A stretch of 33,315 bases of DNA, from contig JAUNBL010000022.1 in assembly GCA_030527235.1 (NCBI GenBank), positions 1 to 33,315 of the forward strand. The letters are read 5' to 3'. The notes under the pieces were generated by a model. The model was not told the origin of the DNA, did not search any database, and saw only the letters and a list, made by a program, of their open reading frames with translations. A program made the translations under genes and the position numbers. Shown piece after piece: positions 18,701 to 24,343 of this stretch; positions within the stretch are counted from its first letter, which is position 1; each line of letters opens with the position of its first letter. The DNA comes from Clostridia bacterium. GTDB taxonomy: Bacteria > Bacillota > Clostridia > UMGS1883.

Positions 18701-18712
18701 TCTACAAACTAA
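12734..18712 (+). CDS. Giant secreted multimodular protein with a GH105 (unsaturated uronyl hydrolase) domain
   Basis: About 1992 residues with an N-terminal signal peptide (MRRIISFIIALTMTAAFVPTTSA). Modules in order: a LamG/concanavalin-like domain (about 30-285), an Ig-like Big_4 module (290-363), a second LamG (370-640), a MucBP-like stretch, three more Big_4-like modules (720-935), a DNRLRE-type module (945-1115), another Big_4 (1185-1245), a beta-rich region, the catalytic domain (1450-1865), and a C-terminal copper-amine-oxidase-N-like stalk module (1885-1985). The catalytic part has GH105 hallmarks: WWWADALYMVMPVM with the likely catalytic Asp at about 1597, FYRDSNY, and NFWARGNGWVFAAL at 1688 onward. 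Such enzymes remove the unsaturated uronic acid left by lyases on rhamnogalacturonan or related polysaccharides. No SLH or sortase anchor is seen. The ATG at 12734 follows AGGAGGGGG; a TTG one codon earlier is an alternative. Confidence 0.87.
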   Translation: MRRIISFIIALTMTAAFVPTTSAQVATLSDGLIAYYDFSQDGSAPETIADASGNGNNAVVLNSSTRPLVVQDGIAVFPGHGGYYDYGSALLLPNSFNQGITDYTVSMWVKADSSYAYADKMQRFWDFGNRDGTVNSGAERNSIFVRYTAASGQFRLQDRGTGGGSDTSSVDMTYTEKPFTDRWGLLTVTFEKTGENAYYTPHVYINGVEDESFSASQSYIRSLDDLGELSDTSNGLFIGRTQWYESNVMLDNPDFCGYMDDVRIYNRAITAQEVMSLYETTNPTLSIVKAISSVESVSVSTVEGTAPTLPATVRVTFNTDETENLAVVWDAIDASSYAQAGTFTVSGVITEYSYNITASVRVRAGGTLTIDDGMVLHYTFDSDEEEPSKITDSSGNQNDGVVLNTTETVGGWGPWGQATTYNNNLTIEGGAAKFTGSLQVTEFRTTRYVSGCAIELPSNINQNVADFTMSMWVKADSSYVYADKLQRFFDLGPAEGDTYNSIFFRYTASSGAMRLQDRVSSDSGRYIETTDSSMPFTDQWGHLTVTFEKIGSNSYYTPTIYINGVKSTAFAESTKFVRSLEDFGILSDSTSFLIGRTQWMQEADPDFCGYMDDIRLYDRALSESDVAELYTVTHPEQPVTITISQELEDGTKIAQDRTAEGRENTVYTYNPQDDSQFSQTLIYQMEQYDFAEQKSTLSINVGAENNVIRLVYVKKEVESVENADVSTIIKHAPVMTDKLDVTYTTGEVVTYDVTWDAIEESLYAQKGTFTANGVIDEISYRVSALVTVYGVDSVAGYKETDITFLDVYPDLPEAVTLTFENEYSEIVAVEWDAVPESNYKTDKTVFSVSGIIPAYDMQIQTQFTTVAIESVADVAISTPIGASPVFPDTVDALGSDLVTYQIPVTWEAYDEALLDDEGAFDVNGTISYKNMPAKAVVTVYISARFSMDATADTYTQASNNTNYGTASTLIISGTEQPAAAARIRYGYFKFDTSKISGLTNVSDAKLRLYVERIDNSQANPVVSVYSVPDTWSESELTWNTQDTYLENGTLISETEVAQSTVNSYVELDVSALFESAFVGDTVSLRVVFNTCAGYIASRESSNAPTLNVECTGIKVNVNAYTAQNELMFSTYGTAVAGMPYEYTELEEIRVFNSDFYVLDTQASTLAFDAVAADDTVTLYYNKATEIVTPDTSVVTYIQKAPDLPSVVTITVDNISYTSSVAWESIEESTYAQKGEFTVNGKLTDNYSITAAVKVFEPLYDGGQIVGAKGDLTIYYSVGGAEPFHEESVNMLYGSEFVLDASYVNMFDYLELESISGDITEVGQSIMLTQIGQSVYINYTRISDIRASFEAYILNNDNDYANLEISAAATVVNGTDTDVHAALIIAKYDETGSLEGLVMDKNLLSADALEGARLSASVDFDMSGSKTARAMLIDISNMRPLAVAIDSENMEIKNVGYLELTPTYSEVVADIELAQTFWQNNRSATSDNSFWHPAAYHTGNMEAYYLLENEAYKQYSTDWAEHNSWTGVFNSNDPSTWTYDYSENQYGSGVLFGDWQTCFQTYLDLNALDPDDTKTARVEEVMSYQVSTSLDNYWWWADALYMVMPVMVKMYAATGDETYLNKLYTYFKYAKEYMYDGPGGIPTDLSGYTTTARLKNGAAYADSEDYKYLFYRDSNYVYPLNPVNGQKNFWARGNGWVFAALAKVLADMPTDFDKRDEFLTTYTEMARAIRDSQKVDDDGNGFWTQSMLVHDYSTSTANPQGYETSGTAFFVYGMLWGINNGYLSENEYLECALRGWSYLSNISLLEDGKVGYVQQIGSAAGSAASQSTTQNFGVGAFLLAGCEMARYVDAQPESSAYINRKMQQSVAFIQGEGSYYANGAVTSGVSTVVLDNVLYLPVNSIAMMFSYNVSESEGTVTVSDVNGNEMVLAQDSSDILEQDSVLYVKAETFLNAFSKYMETTGGVTVISGKKAFFVPAEVKIVSQLKQMLTESTN

Positions 18713-18727
18713 AAGAATATATAAGTA

Positions 18728-18762
18728 TAGTGCGTCAGCTGTGTATTGCAGATGGCGCACTA
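18728..18762 (+). terminator. Long hairpin after the GH105 gene, weak terminator
   Basis: TAGTGCGTCA (18728-18737) pairs with TGGCGCACTA (18753-18762), extended inward by three further pairs after one mismatch, with a 7-base loop. It lies 15 bases after the stop codon. No U-rich tail follows (CCTTTATG), so it may protect the 3' end or terminate only partly. Confidence 0.4.
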
Positions 18763-18832
18763 CCTTTATGCACAGTTTAACAAGACCATGGGATTCAACC
18801 CGCAGCTGCTTAAAACGAAAGGCGGCGTATAG
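18752..18832 (+). other. 26-codon ORF remnant of unknown origin
   Basis: An ATG within the hairpin above opens a 26-codon frame (beginning MAHYLYAQFNKTMGFN and ending LLKTKGGV) that stops at TAG 18830-18832. The composition is protein-like, with aromatic residues and a balanced charge, rather than random. There is no ribosome site upstream and the frame extends only 7 codons further back. It may be the tail of a gene otherwise deleted here. I recognise no family. Confidence 0.2.
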
Positions 18833-18877
18833 GTATTGATGCAACAGCAGAGGACACTCTTAAAAACAATGCAGTGT

Positions 18878-18907
18878 AAAACCCCAAGGCGTAAGCCTTG
18901 GGGTTTT
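18878..18907. terminator. Perfect bidirectional terminator-like hairpin
   Basis: AAAACCCCAAGGC (18878-18890) and GCCTTGGGGTTTT (18895-18907) form a perfect 13-bp inverted repeat with a GTAA tetraloop. Both strands end in four Us. On the plus strand it would terminate the GH105 transcript; on the minus strand it would end a transcript coming from the riboswitch about 120 bases away. Confidence 0.65.
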
Positions 18908-18964
18908 ACGGGGTTGTATGGGGTTTTATATATGGGGTTTTGTATGGGGCTAATTAATATGGGG
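18900..18964 (+). repeat. Cluster of six GGGG tracts (G-quadruplex candidate)
   Basis: GGGG runs start at 18900, 18910, 18920, 18934, 18946 and 18961 in otherwise AT-rich DNA, as degenerate repeats of TGTATGGGGTTTT. Loops are 6 to 11 bases. Any four consecutive tracts could form a four-tetrad G-quadruplex on the plus strand, with a C-rich minus strand. The first run is also part of the terminator hairpin. The region contains no gene. Confidence 0.5.
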
Positions 18965-19024
18965 TAGTGCGGATTTAGTACTGAAGCTAATCGATGTAAA
19001 TGTCAGCTTTGTTCCTAATAAAAC

Positions 19025-19065
19025 AAAAAATTGCCACAAAGAATCCAATGATTCAAATATGGCAA
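19025..19065 (-). terminator. Intrinsic terminator overlapping the riboswitch P1 strand
   Basis: On the minus strand TTGCCA (19065-19060) pairs with TGGCAA (19036-19031), with an inner GAATC/GATTC helix, followed directly by six Us (19030-19025). The left arm TTGCCA is also the 3' strand of the aptamer P1 region. Ligand binding and terminator formation are therefore mutually exclusive, predicting an ON switch. Confidence 0.75.
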
Positions 19066-19137
19066 CTGGCTGCCTCCTCAGAAGGCCCTATAGCTTTGCG
19101 TCACTGCCTTACAGCAGTTTTGCTTTTTACGTATATT
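19059..19137 (-). promoter_or_regulatory. Cyclic di-GMP class I (GEMM-I) riboswitch aptamer
   Basis: Read on the minus strand, this shows the GEMM-I order. GCAAAAC (19123-19117) is followed by a P2 hairpin (CTGC/GCAG) closed by a GUAA tetraloop of the GNRA type. The invariant GACGCAAAGC (19102-19093) comes next, then TATAGGGCCT, a short variable P3 loop, and AGGCAGCCAGTTGCC closing P3 and P1. The tetraloop, the GACGCAAAGC core and the GCCAGTTGCC end match known clostridial examples. P1 is imperfect as I draw it. The aptamer lies downstream of its own promoter (19180-19152) and upstream of its own terminator. No minus-strand gene follows before 18713. The only cyclic di-GMP enzyme in the window is the EAL protein at 4558-7401. 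Confidence 0.88.
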
Positions 19138-19151
19138 TAATTTTCATTTAT

Positions 19152-19180
19152 ATTATAAACGCAAAGTCTCAATATGTCAA
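19152..19180 (-). promoter_or_regulatory. Consensus sigma-A promoter driving the riboswitch
   Basis: On the minus strand TTGACA (19180-19175) and TATAAT (19157-19152) are both perfect matches with exactly 17 bases between them, the best promoter in the window. Transcription would start around 19145, immediately before the aptamer. Confidence 0.85.
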
Positions 19181-19213
19181 TAGTAAAATCAAAAAAAATT
19201 ATTGTCAAAATAA

Positions 19214-19254
19214 ACAAAAAAACAGCGGATTCCAACATAGAAATCCGCTGTTTT
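19214..19254 (-). terminator. Terminator of the hisZGHF-P5CDH operon
   Basis: AACAGCGGATT (minus 19252-19242) pairs perfectly with AATCCGCTGTT (19231-19221) across a 10-base loop and is followed by a run of Us. It lies 16 bases after the P5C dehydrogenase stop codon and insulates the riboswitch promoter from read-through. Four Us on the other strand make it partly bidirectional. Confidence 0.85.
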
Positions 19255-19269
19255 AGCCATAAATTTCCT

Positions 19270-20823
19270 CTACCAGGCTATGTTTTCTGAGATGGACTTG
19301 ATTTGCAGGAAATTCGATAAATAGTCGCGCGTACCCGTTTTTGCGTTGGTCCCGCTCATGTCAAAGCCGCCGAACGGATGATTTAGCACAACGGCTCCGG
19401 TACATTTGCGGTTAAAATACAGATTGCCGACGTTGAAGTGCGCTTTGGCCTTTTCGATATTTTTGCGGTCCGAAGTGTAAACCGCTCCGGTCAGAGCGTA
19501 CAGTGTCGCATTTGCGATACGCAGTGCGTCATCAAAATCGGCCGCCTTTATAACGGCAGTTACAGGCCCGAATATTTCATCATTGGCTATAACGGCGGTT
19601 TCGGGGACATCGGCAAAGACGGTGGGTTCTATATAGAATCCCTTGGAATCGCTGTATTGTCCGCCCGTGACAAGCGTCGCCTCTTTTTTACCCTGCTCTA
19701 TGTAGCCGGTTATGGAATTAAACGCCTTTTGACTTATTACAGCGCACATCGGAGGATTATTTTTGCCCTCCCCGGTAGTAAAGCGCGCAGCTTCCTTTTT
19801 AAGAAGGCGTACAAACTCATCGTACACGTCCGCTGTCACTATTGCTCTGCTGCAAGCGGAGCATTTTTGACCCTGGAATCCGAATGCGGCGGTAGCTACG
19901 CCGGATGCAGCAAGTTCAAGATTTGCCGAGGAATCCACTATAATGGCATTTTTGCCGCCCATTTCCGCCACAACCCGTTTTATCCACCGTTGACCGGGCG
20001 ATATTTGCGCTGCAATAGAATTTATGCGCAAGCCAACCTCGCGCGAGCCGGTAAAGTTAATAAAACGCGTTTTCGGGTGAGCTACAACATAATCACCGAT
20101 TTCCCCGCCGCTGCCGGGGAGGAAGTTAATAACACCCTGCGGGAACCCCGCCTCCTCACACATTTCGCAAAACTTATACGCCACAACGGGAGAATCACTC
20201 GCGCACTTGATAACTACAGTGTTGCCCGTTAACACTGCGCTTATGGCCATGCCAGCCATTATCGAGAACGGAAAGTTCCATGGCGGAATGATAAGTCCTA
20301 CGCCTATCGGAATATAAACGGCACGGTTGTTTTCAACGGCGCTGTCCACGAGAGCAATGCCTTCGCGGTCCATTTCACAAGCGAAAAGACTGTATGAATT
20401 GAAAAAGTCAATGGCCTCACATATCTCACCGTCAGCCTCTCCGTAGTTTTTACCGGTTTCCAGAATCATCCAAGCCGCCATAGCGCTTCTGCGCCGCTGC
20501 AGTATCCCTATAAGCCGGGCGACATAATCCGCACGCACCTGCGCAGGCACGAGCCTCCATGTTTCAAACGCCGCCGCCGCCGCTGTAATTGCCCTGTCTG
20601 CATCCTCTTGAGAAGCTGAAGACACACGCCCCACGATTTCAGCTTTTTTACAAGGATTAACAGACACAATTTTTTTCTCCGTCATCACTTTTTCTCCGTC
20701 TATGATGAGCGGATAATCCTGCCCCAACTCCTTTTCTGCTGCAGAAATCGCCTCCTGTAGCGCTTTGCATTGCTCTTTTTGTGAAAAGTCGCGCTCAGGC
20801 TCATTGATAAATGTTTTGTTCAT
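19270..20823 (-). CDS. Delta-1-pyrroline-5-carboxylate dehydrogenase
   Basis: A 517-residue aldehyde dehydrogenase of the RocA/PutC type, which oxidises L-glutamate gamma-semialdehyde (P5C) to glutamate with NAD+ in proline and arginine breakdown. Visible motifs are PWNFPFSIMAGM (cofactor site), FTGSREVG, VAEMGGKNAIIVD with the general-base Glu, and GQKCSACSRAIV with the catalytic Cys. The C-terminal end is NHPFGGFDMSGTNAKTGTRDYLSNF, typical of P5C dehydrogenases rather than general ALDHs. Length equals the bacterial monofunctional enzyme (about 515). The ATG follows GGGGAGG. It begins 15 bases after hisF and so is probably cotranscribed with the histidine genes, an unusual pairing. No proline dehydrogenase or arginase is nearby. 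Confidence 0.9.
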   Translation of the reverse strand: MNKTFINEPERDFSQKEQCKALQEAISAAEKELGQDYPLIIDGEKVMTEKKIVSVNPCKKAEIVGRVSSASQEDADRAITAAAAAFETWRLVPAQVRADYVARLIGILQRRRSAMAAWMILETGKNYGEADGEICEAIDFFNSYSLFACEMDREGIALVDSAVENNRAVYIPIGVGLIIPPWNFPFSIMAGMAISAVLTGNTVVIKCASDSPVVAYKFCEMCEEAGFPQGVINFLPGSGGEIGDYVVAHPKTRFINFTGSREVGLRINSIAAQISPGQRWIKRVVAEMGGKNAIIVDSSANLELAASGVATAAFGFQGQKCSACSRAIVTADVYDEFVRLLKKEAARFTTGEGKNNPPMCAVISQKAFNSITGYIEQGKKEATLVTGGQYSDSKGFYIEPTVFADVPETAVIANDEIFGPVTAVIKAADFDDALRIANATLYALTGAVYTSDRKNIEKAKAHFNVGNLYFNRKCTGAVVLNHPFGGFDMSGTNAKTGTRDYLSNFLQIKSISENIAW

Positions 20824-20838
20824 AAAAATACCTCCCCT

Positions 20839-21594
20839 TTATCTCACGCAAACACCTTGTTCGCGTAAATAGCTTTTTAAGTCCGAAATTTCAATCTCGC
20901 CAAAATGGAAAAGAGATGCGGCAAGCGCCGCGTCTGCGTGTCCTGACATAAAAACGTTGGCGAAATCTTGCACGCTCCCGGCGCCGCCCGAAGCAATTAC
21001 GGGTATTGAAGCGTTTTTGCTCACGGCGGCGGTTAATTCTACATCATAGCCTTCTTTTGTACCGTCACAGTCCATGCTCGTTAAAAGAATCTCGCCCGCG
21101 CCGAGCGATTCCGCCTCTTTCGCCCACCAAAGCGCATCTATATGACGATTTACGCGCCCGCCGGAGGTGTAGACTTCCCACGAACCTGAGGATGTGCGCT
21201 TCGCGTCTATTGCGCAGACAACGCACTGACTTCCGAAACGCTTGGCCGCCTCGGTGATGAGCGCGGGATTGTCTATCGCCGCGCTGTTTACCGATACCTT
21301 GTCGGCGCCGGCAAGCAGCAACGCGCGGAAATCTTCAGGTGTGCGTATTCCGCCGCCCACGGTAAAGGGGATGAATACCTTTTCCGCAACCTTGCGCACC
21401 ATATCGCAGACGGTGCTGCGGCTTTCAAACGTGGCGGTTATATCAAGAAACACAAGCTCGTCCGCCCCGGCGCGATCATATGCGGCGGCAGTTTCGACGG
21501 GGTCTCCCGCATCGCGCAGGTTCACAAAGTTAACTCCTTTTACGACGCGTCCGTCTTTGACGTCCAGACAGGGGATAATACGTTTTGCAAGCAT
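20839..21594 (-). CDS. hisF: Imidazole glycerol phosphate synthase, cyclase subunit HisF
   Basis: A 251-residue TIM-barrel protein beginning [23 protein letters not shown], with the first catalytic Asp in CLDV and the second in VCAIDAKR. Phosphate-binding motifs are [18 protein letters not shown] and ASGGAG. With HisH it uses ammonia from glutamine to convert PRFAR to imidazole glycerol phosphate and AICAR. ATG at 21594 overlaps the hisH stop (TGATG) with GGGAGG upstream; a GTG one codon earlier is possible. Confidence 0.97.
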   Translation of the reverse strand: MLAKRIIPCLDVKDGRVVKGVNFVNLRDAGDPVETAAAYDRAGADELVFLDITATFESRSTVCDMVRKVAEKVFIPFTVGGGIRTPEDFRALLLAGADKVSVNSAAIDNPALITEAAKRFGSQCVVCAIDAKRTSSGSWEVYTSGGRVNRHIDALWWAKEAESLGAGEILLTSMDCDGTKEGYDVELTAAVSKNASIPVIASGGAGSVQDFANVFMSGHADAALAASLFHFGEIEISDLKSYLREQGVCVR

Positions 21595-22199
21595 CACGCA
21601 TCGCCTCCCGCAAAGTTTTTAAGCATCAAGAGTCCCGCTTCGCCGCTCTTTTCCGGGTGAAACTGTACTCCGAATACGTTATTGCACTCGACGGCAGCAT
21701 CAATGGACGTACCGTAATCCGCCGTTGCGCTCACTATGGTCTTGTCGCACGCGTCAAGATAATACGAGTGTACAAAATATACATAGGGTGAGCTTTCCAA
21801 ATTACGAAAAAGCTTGCCTCGGCAGTTTATGGTGTTCCAGCCCATATGCGGAATTTTGAGCCCTTTGATTTCAGGCAGCCGCTTTATCGTCCCGCGGAAG
21901 ACGCCAAGCCCTTTCGCATCGGGGCTTTCCTCACTCTTGTCAAACAAAAGCTGCATTCCGAGACATATGCCGAGAAAGGGAGTACCGGCGGCGACAACTT
22001 CTTCAATTACGCCATAAAGGTTTTTCTCCCGTATGAGCGCACAGCAGTCGCCAAAGCTGCCTACACCGGGTAAAACGACATGCGTTGCTTCCTTTATTAT
22101 ATATGCGTTATCCGTAACAGCGCAGTCGTATCCCAAATAGCGAAACGCCTTTTCCACGCTCAGCAGGTTGCCTGCACCGTAGTCTATAACAGCAATCAT
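21594..22199 (-). CDS. hisH: Imidazole glycerol phosphate synthase, glutaminase subunit HisH
   Basis: A 201-residue class I glutamine amidotransferase. It starts [19 protein letters not shown], carries the nucleophile Cys in [10 protein letters not shown], and has the His-Glu pair in [12 protein letters not shown]. It releases ammonia from glutamine and channels it to HisF, whose gene follows with a one- to few-base overlap. ATGA overlap with hisG upstream indicates translational coupling. Confidence 0.97.
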   Translation of the reverse strand: MIAVIDYGAGNLLSVEKAFRYLGYDCAVTDNAYIIKEATHVVLPGVGSFGDCCALIREKNLYGVIEEVVAAGTPFLGICLGMQLLFDKSEESPDAKGLGVFRGTIKRLPEIKGLKIPHMGWNTINCRGKLFRNLESSPYVYFVHSYYLDACDKTIVSATADYGTSIDAAVECNNVFGVQFHPEKSGEAGLLMLKNFAGGDA

Positions 22200-22837
22200 T
22201 CGTTACCAACCTGCTTTCGTATCGCGGTGACAATGCCGCGGATTCTTTCACGCTCCATTTTCGCGCTGACGCGGTTAACAATGAGGCGCGCGCTCAGCGG
22301 GCAGATTTCCTCCAAAACCTCCAGCCCATTTTCGCGGAGCGTTTTTCCGCTTTCCACAATGTCCACAATCACCTCGGAGAGTCCTGTAAGCGGGGCAAGC
22401 TCCACGCTGCCGCTCAGCTTAATGATTTCTACGTCCGATGCCATCTCACGCAAAAAATGCTCTCTTGCTATATTGGGATATTTTGACGCCACACGCAGAT
22501 GCGACGTGGAATGAAGCTTTTCTTTCATATCCGGCGGCCCGCATACGCACATTTTACAAGCGCCGAATTTCAAATCCAGCATCTCATACACGTTGCGTCC
22601 GTCCTCAAGCAGGGTGTCGCGGCCGACAATTCCCAAATCGGCAGCGCCGTATTCCACATACGTCGGCACATCTCCGGCTTTTACCAGCAAAAACCGCACC
22701 TTGTGTTCCTCGTCGGTAAAAATCAGCTTGCGCGTTTTTTCGAGAATTTGAGAACAGTCATAGCCCAAGGCAAGAAAAATCTCAACCGAAAGCTCTGCCA
22801 AGCGCCCCTTGGCGAGGGCGACCGTAAGATAACGCAT
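22196..22837 (-). CDS. hisG: ATP phosphoribosyltransferase, short form HisG(S)
   Basis: A 213-residue catalytic subunit without the C-terminal regulatory domain of long HisG, consistent with the hisZ gene directly upstream. It contains [18 protein letters not shown], the substrate site [19 protein letters not shown], and a PRPP-binding-like region [24 protein letters not shown]. It catalyses the first, committed step of histidine synthesis (ATP + PRPP). The start is the ATG at 22837, which overlaps the hisZ stop by one base and has GGAGGG upstream; the open frame extends 14 codons further into hisZ but those are unlikely to be used. Confidence 0.96.
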   Translation of the reverse strand: MRYLTVALAKGRLAELSVEIFLALGYDCSQILEKTRKLIFTDEEHKVRFLLVKAGDVPTYVEYGAADLGIVGRDTLLEDGRNVYEMLDLKFGACKMCVCGPPDMKEKLHSTSHLRVASKYPNIAREHFLREMASDVEIIKLSGSVELAPLTGLSEVIVDIVESGKTLRENGLEVLEEICPLSARLIVNRVSAKMERERIRGIVTAIRKQVGNE

Positions 22838-24027
22838 CACGCGCCCTCCTTTCCGAAGTAAACACCGCGAAGCGCGCATTTTTTCACACGCGTTTCAAAT
22901 TCAGCGCGCTCGCTCGGCTCTGTGTCAAGCACAACGCGCAGCCCCTCGTCTCTCCTGCGTGCGGCATACAGCAGCGCTGCGGCGCGTTTTTCCAAGCAAT
23001 AGCCTACAGCCTCGTCTGCCCGCAGCTCTATGTCCCCGTTTTTGTGGCGGCTCAGTGCGCTCGCCACACGGTCTACCCAAATTGCGCTTCCTGTCGCCGG
23101 AATTGACATTCCGAAACGGTTGCCGAGCGTGTCATATCTGCCGCCGCCGCAGATAGGAAAAGCCATCGCATGTGTTATACCCTTAAACACCACGCCAGTA
23201 TAATAAGGAAAGCTTCGCACCAGACCGAGGTCAACGCTTATGTATTCGCCGCAGCCGTATTCCTCAACTCTGCCGCATACGTCAAGCAGGTTCAAAAGCG
23301 CGCCGCGGGATTTTTGATTTAACGGCTGCTCCAAAAGCGTTTCGGCAACGCTCTTATCCCCAAAGAGGTTCGGTGTCTCGCACAGCAGAGTCCGCAGCGC
23401 GCCGGCAACGGATTTTTGTACACAAAACTCTTCTATCCCCAACGTGTATTTCTTGTCAATAAGCGAACGAAGCGCCGCCGCATCCGTCTCGTTTAAGCCG
23501 CATTCCTCAATTATACCTCCGAGAAAATCAACCTGACCGAGTTCTATCTGAAAAGTGTCCAGCCCTGCGGCAAGCAGCGCGTTGATTGTGAGCGCTATTA
23601 CCTCCGCGTCTGCGGAAGGCGAGGAGGAACCGAAAAGCTCCACTCCGCTCTGAGTGAACTCCTGCCCTCTCGCGCCATAGTAGCTTTCGCCCTGCCGAAA
23701 CGCGTTCCCGCAATAACGCAGACGAAGCGGGGAAGGAGTGTTTTTCATATGTGCGGCTACCGCACGGCAAATGGAAGTGGTGATGTCTGGACGCAGCGCC
23801 ATAACACTGCCCTCGGAGTCTATAAATTTCATCACACCGCGCGCAGGGATTGACAAGTCATCGCCAAACACGTCACAGTATTCAAAAGTGGGCGTCTGTA
23901 TCTCATTGTAGCCAAAAAGCGAAAACGCGTCCGCCATGGCGAGAGCAACACGGCTTTTCAGCGCACAGTCGTTCCCAAACACATCGGCGGCGCCGCTGGG
24001 AGTGCGCAGATTAAAATCTCGTGCCAT
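22837..24027 (-). CDS. hisZ: ATP phosphoribosyltransferase regulatory subunit HisZ
   Basis: A 396-residue protein related to class II histidyl-tRNA synthetases: [31 protein letters not shown], the motif-2-like [26 protein letters not shown], and motif-3-like [17 protein letters not shown]. It lacks the C-terminal anticodon-binding domain expected of HisRS, and its position directly before a short hisG supports HisZ. It forms a hetero-octamer with HisG(S) and confers histidine feedback. ATG at 24027 follows AAAGG at 10 bases; a TTG six codons upstream is the alternative. It is the first gene of the operon. Confidence 0.95.
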   Translation of the reverse strand: MARDFNLRTPSGAADVFGNDCALKSRVALAMADAFSLFGYNEIQTPTFEYCDVFGDDLSIPARGVMKFIDSEGSVMALRPDITTSICRAVAAHMKNTPSPLRLRYCGNAFRQGESYYGARGQEFTQSGVELFGSSSPSADAEVIALTINALLAAGLDTFQIELGQVDFLGGIIEECGLNETDAAALRSLIDKKYTLGIEEFCVQKSVAGALRTLLCETPNLFGDKSVAETLLEQPLNQKSRGALLNLLDVCGRVEEYGCGEYISVDLGLVRSFPYYTGVVFKGITHAMAFPICGGGRYDTLGNRFGMSIPATGSAIWVDRVASALSRHKNGDIELRADEAVGYCLEKRAAALLYAARRRDEGLRVVLDTEPSERAEFETRVKKCALRGVYFGKEGA

Positions 24028-24060
24028 CGGAGCACAACCTTTCAAGTCTATTTACTTAAT

Positions 24061-24090
24061 AGTATAAGACAAAACATATGTAAATTGCAA
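24061..24090 (-). promoter_or_regulatory. Probable promoter of the hisZGHF operon
   Basis: On the minus strand TTGCAA (24090-24085) and TATACT (24066-24061) are spaced by 18 bases, 34 bases before the hisZ ATG. The short leader leaves no room for a T-box or leader peptide attenuator. Confidence 0.5.
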
Positions 24091-24173
24091 CTGTTATTTT
24101 GCCGATAATACCCCCAAAATGGTCAATCAAAAAAATTTTTTGAAAAAATCATAACTTTTCTTATTATTTACAC

Positions 24174-24202
24174 TTGAAATTTGTATTTCCTTGTGTTAGA
24201 AT
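24174..24202 (+). promoter_or_regulatory. Probable strong promoter of the S-layer-like gene
   Basis: TTGAAA (24174-24179) and TAGAAT (24197-24202) each match the sigma-A consensus in 5 of 6 positions with 17 bases between them. The predicted mRNA leader is about 135 nt. Confidence 0.6.
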
Positions 24203-24343
24203 ATGCAGTAGTATGGTAGACAAATAAGATAGCTACCAGACACATATGATTCGGAGATGCGTTTTTGGGAGGGAAATAGGTAGAGCGCTCCGGACAAATA
24301 AAATTTGAAATTAATTTATTTTAACAAAGGAAGGTGCAGACAC
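24203..24343 (+). other. Long 5' leader of the S-layer-like mRNA
   Basis: About 135-140 transcribed bases precede the start codon. They include a small hairpin (TGGTAG 24214-24219 with CTACCA 24233-24238) close to the predicted 5' end and an 8-base palindrome GAGCGCTC near 24284. Long structured leaders that stabilise the message are known for other S-layer genes; that role here is inferred. I see no known riboswitch in it. Confidence 0.35.

Noticed and set aside
22837..24027. Histidyl-tRNA synthetase (hisS) as the identity of the class II synthetase-like gene
   Set aside because: It lacks the expected C-terminal anticodon-binding domain and precedes a short hisG by overlap, which is the HisZ arrangement.
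24203..24343. A riboswitch in the long leader of the S-layer-like gene
   Set aside because: Only a weak 6-bp hairpin and a short palindrome are visible; no conserved core of a known class such as GACGCAAAGC is present.
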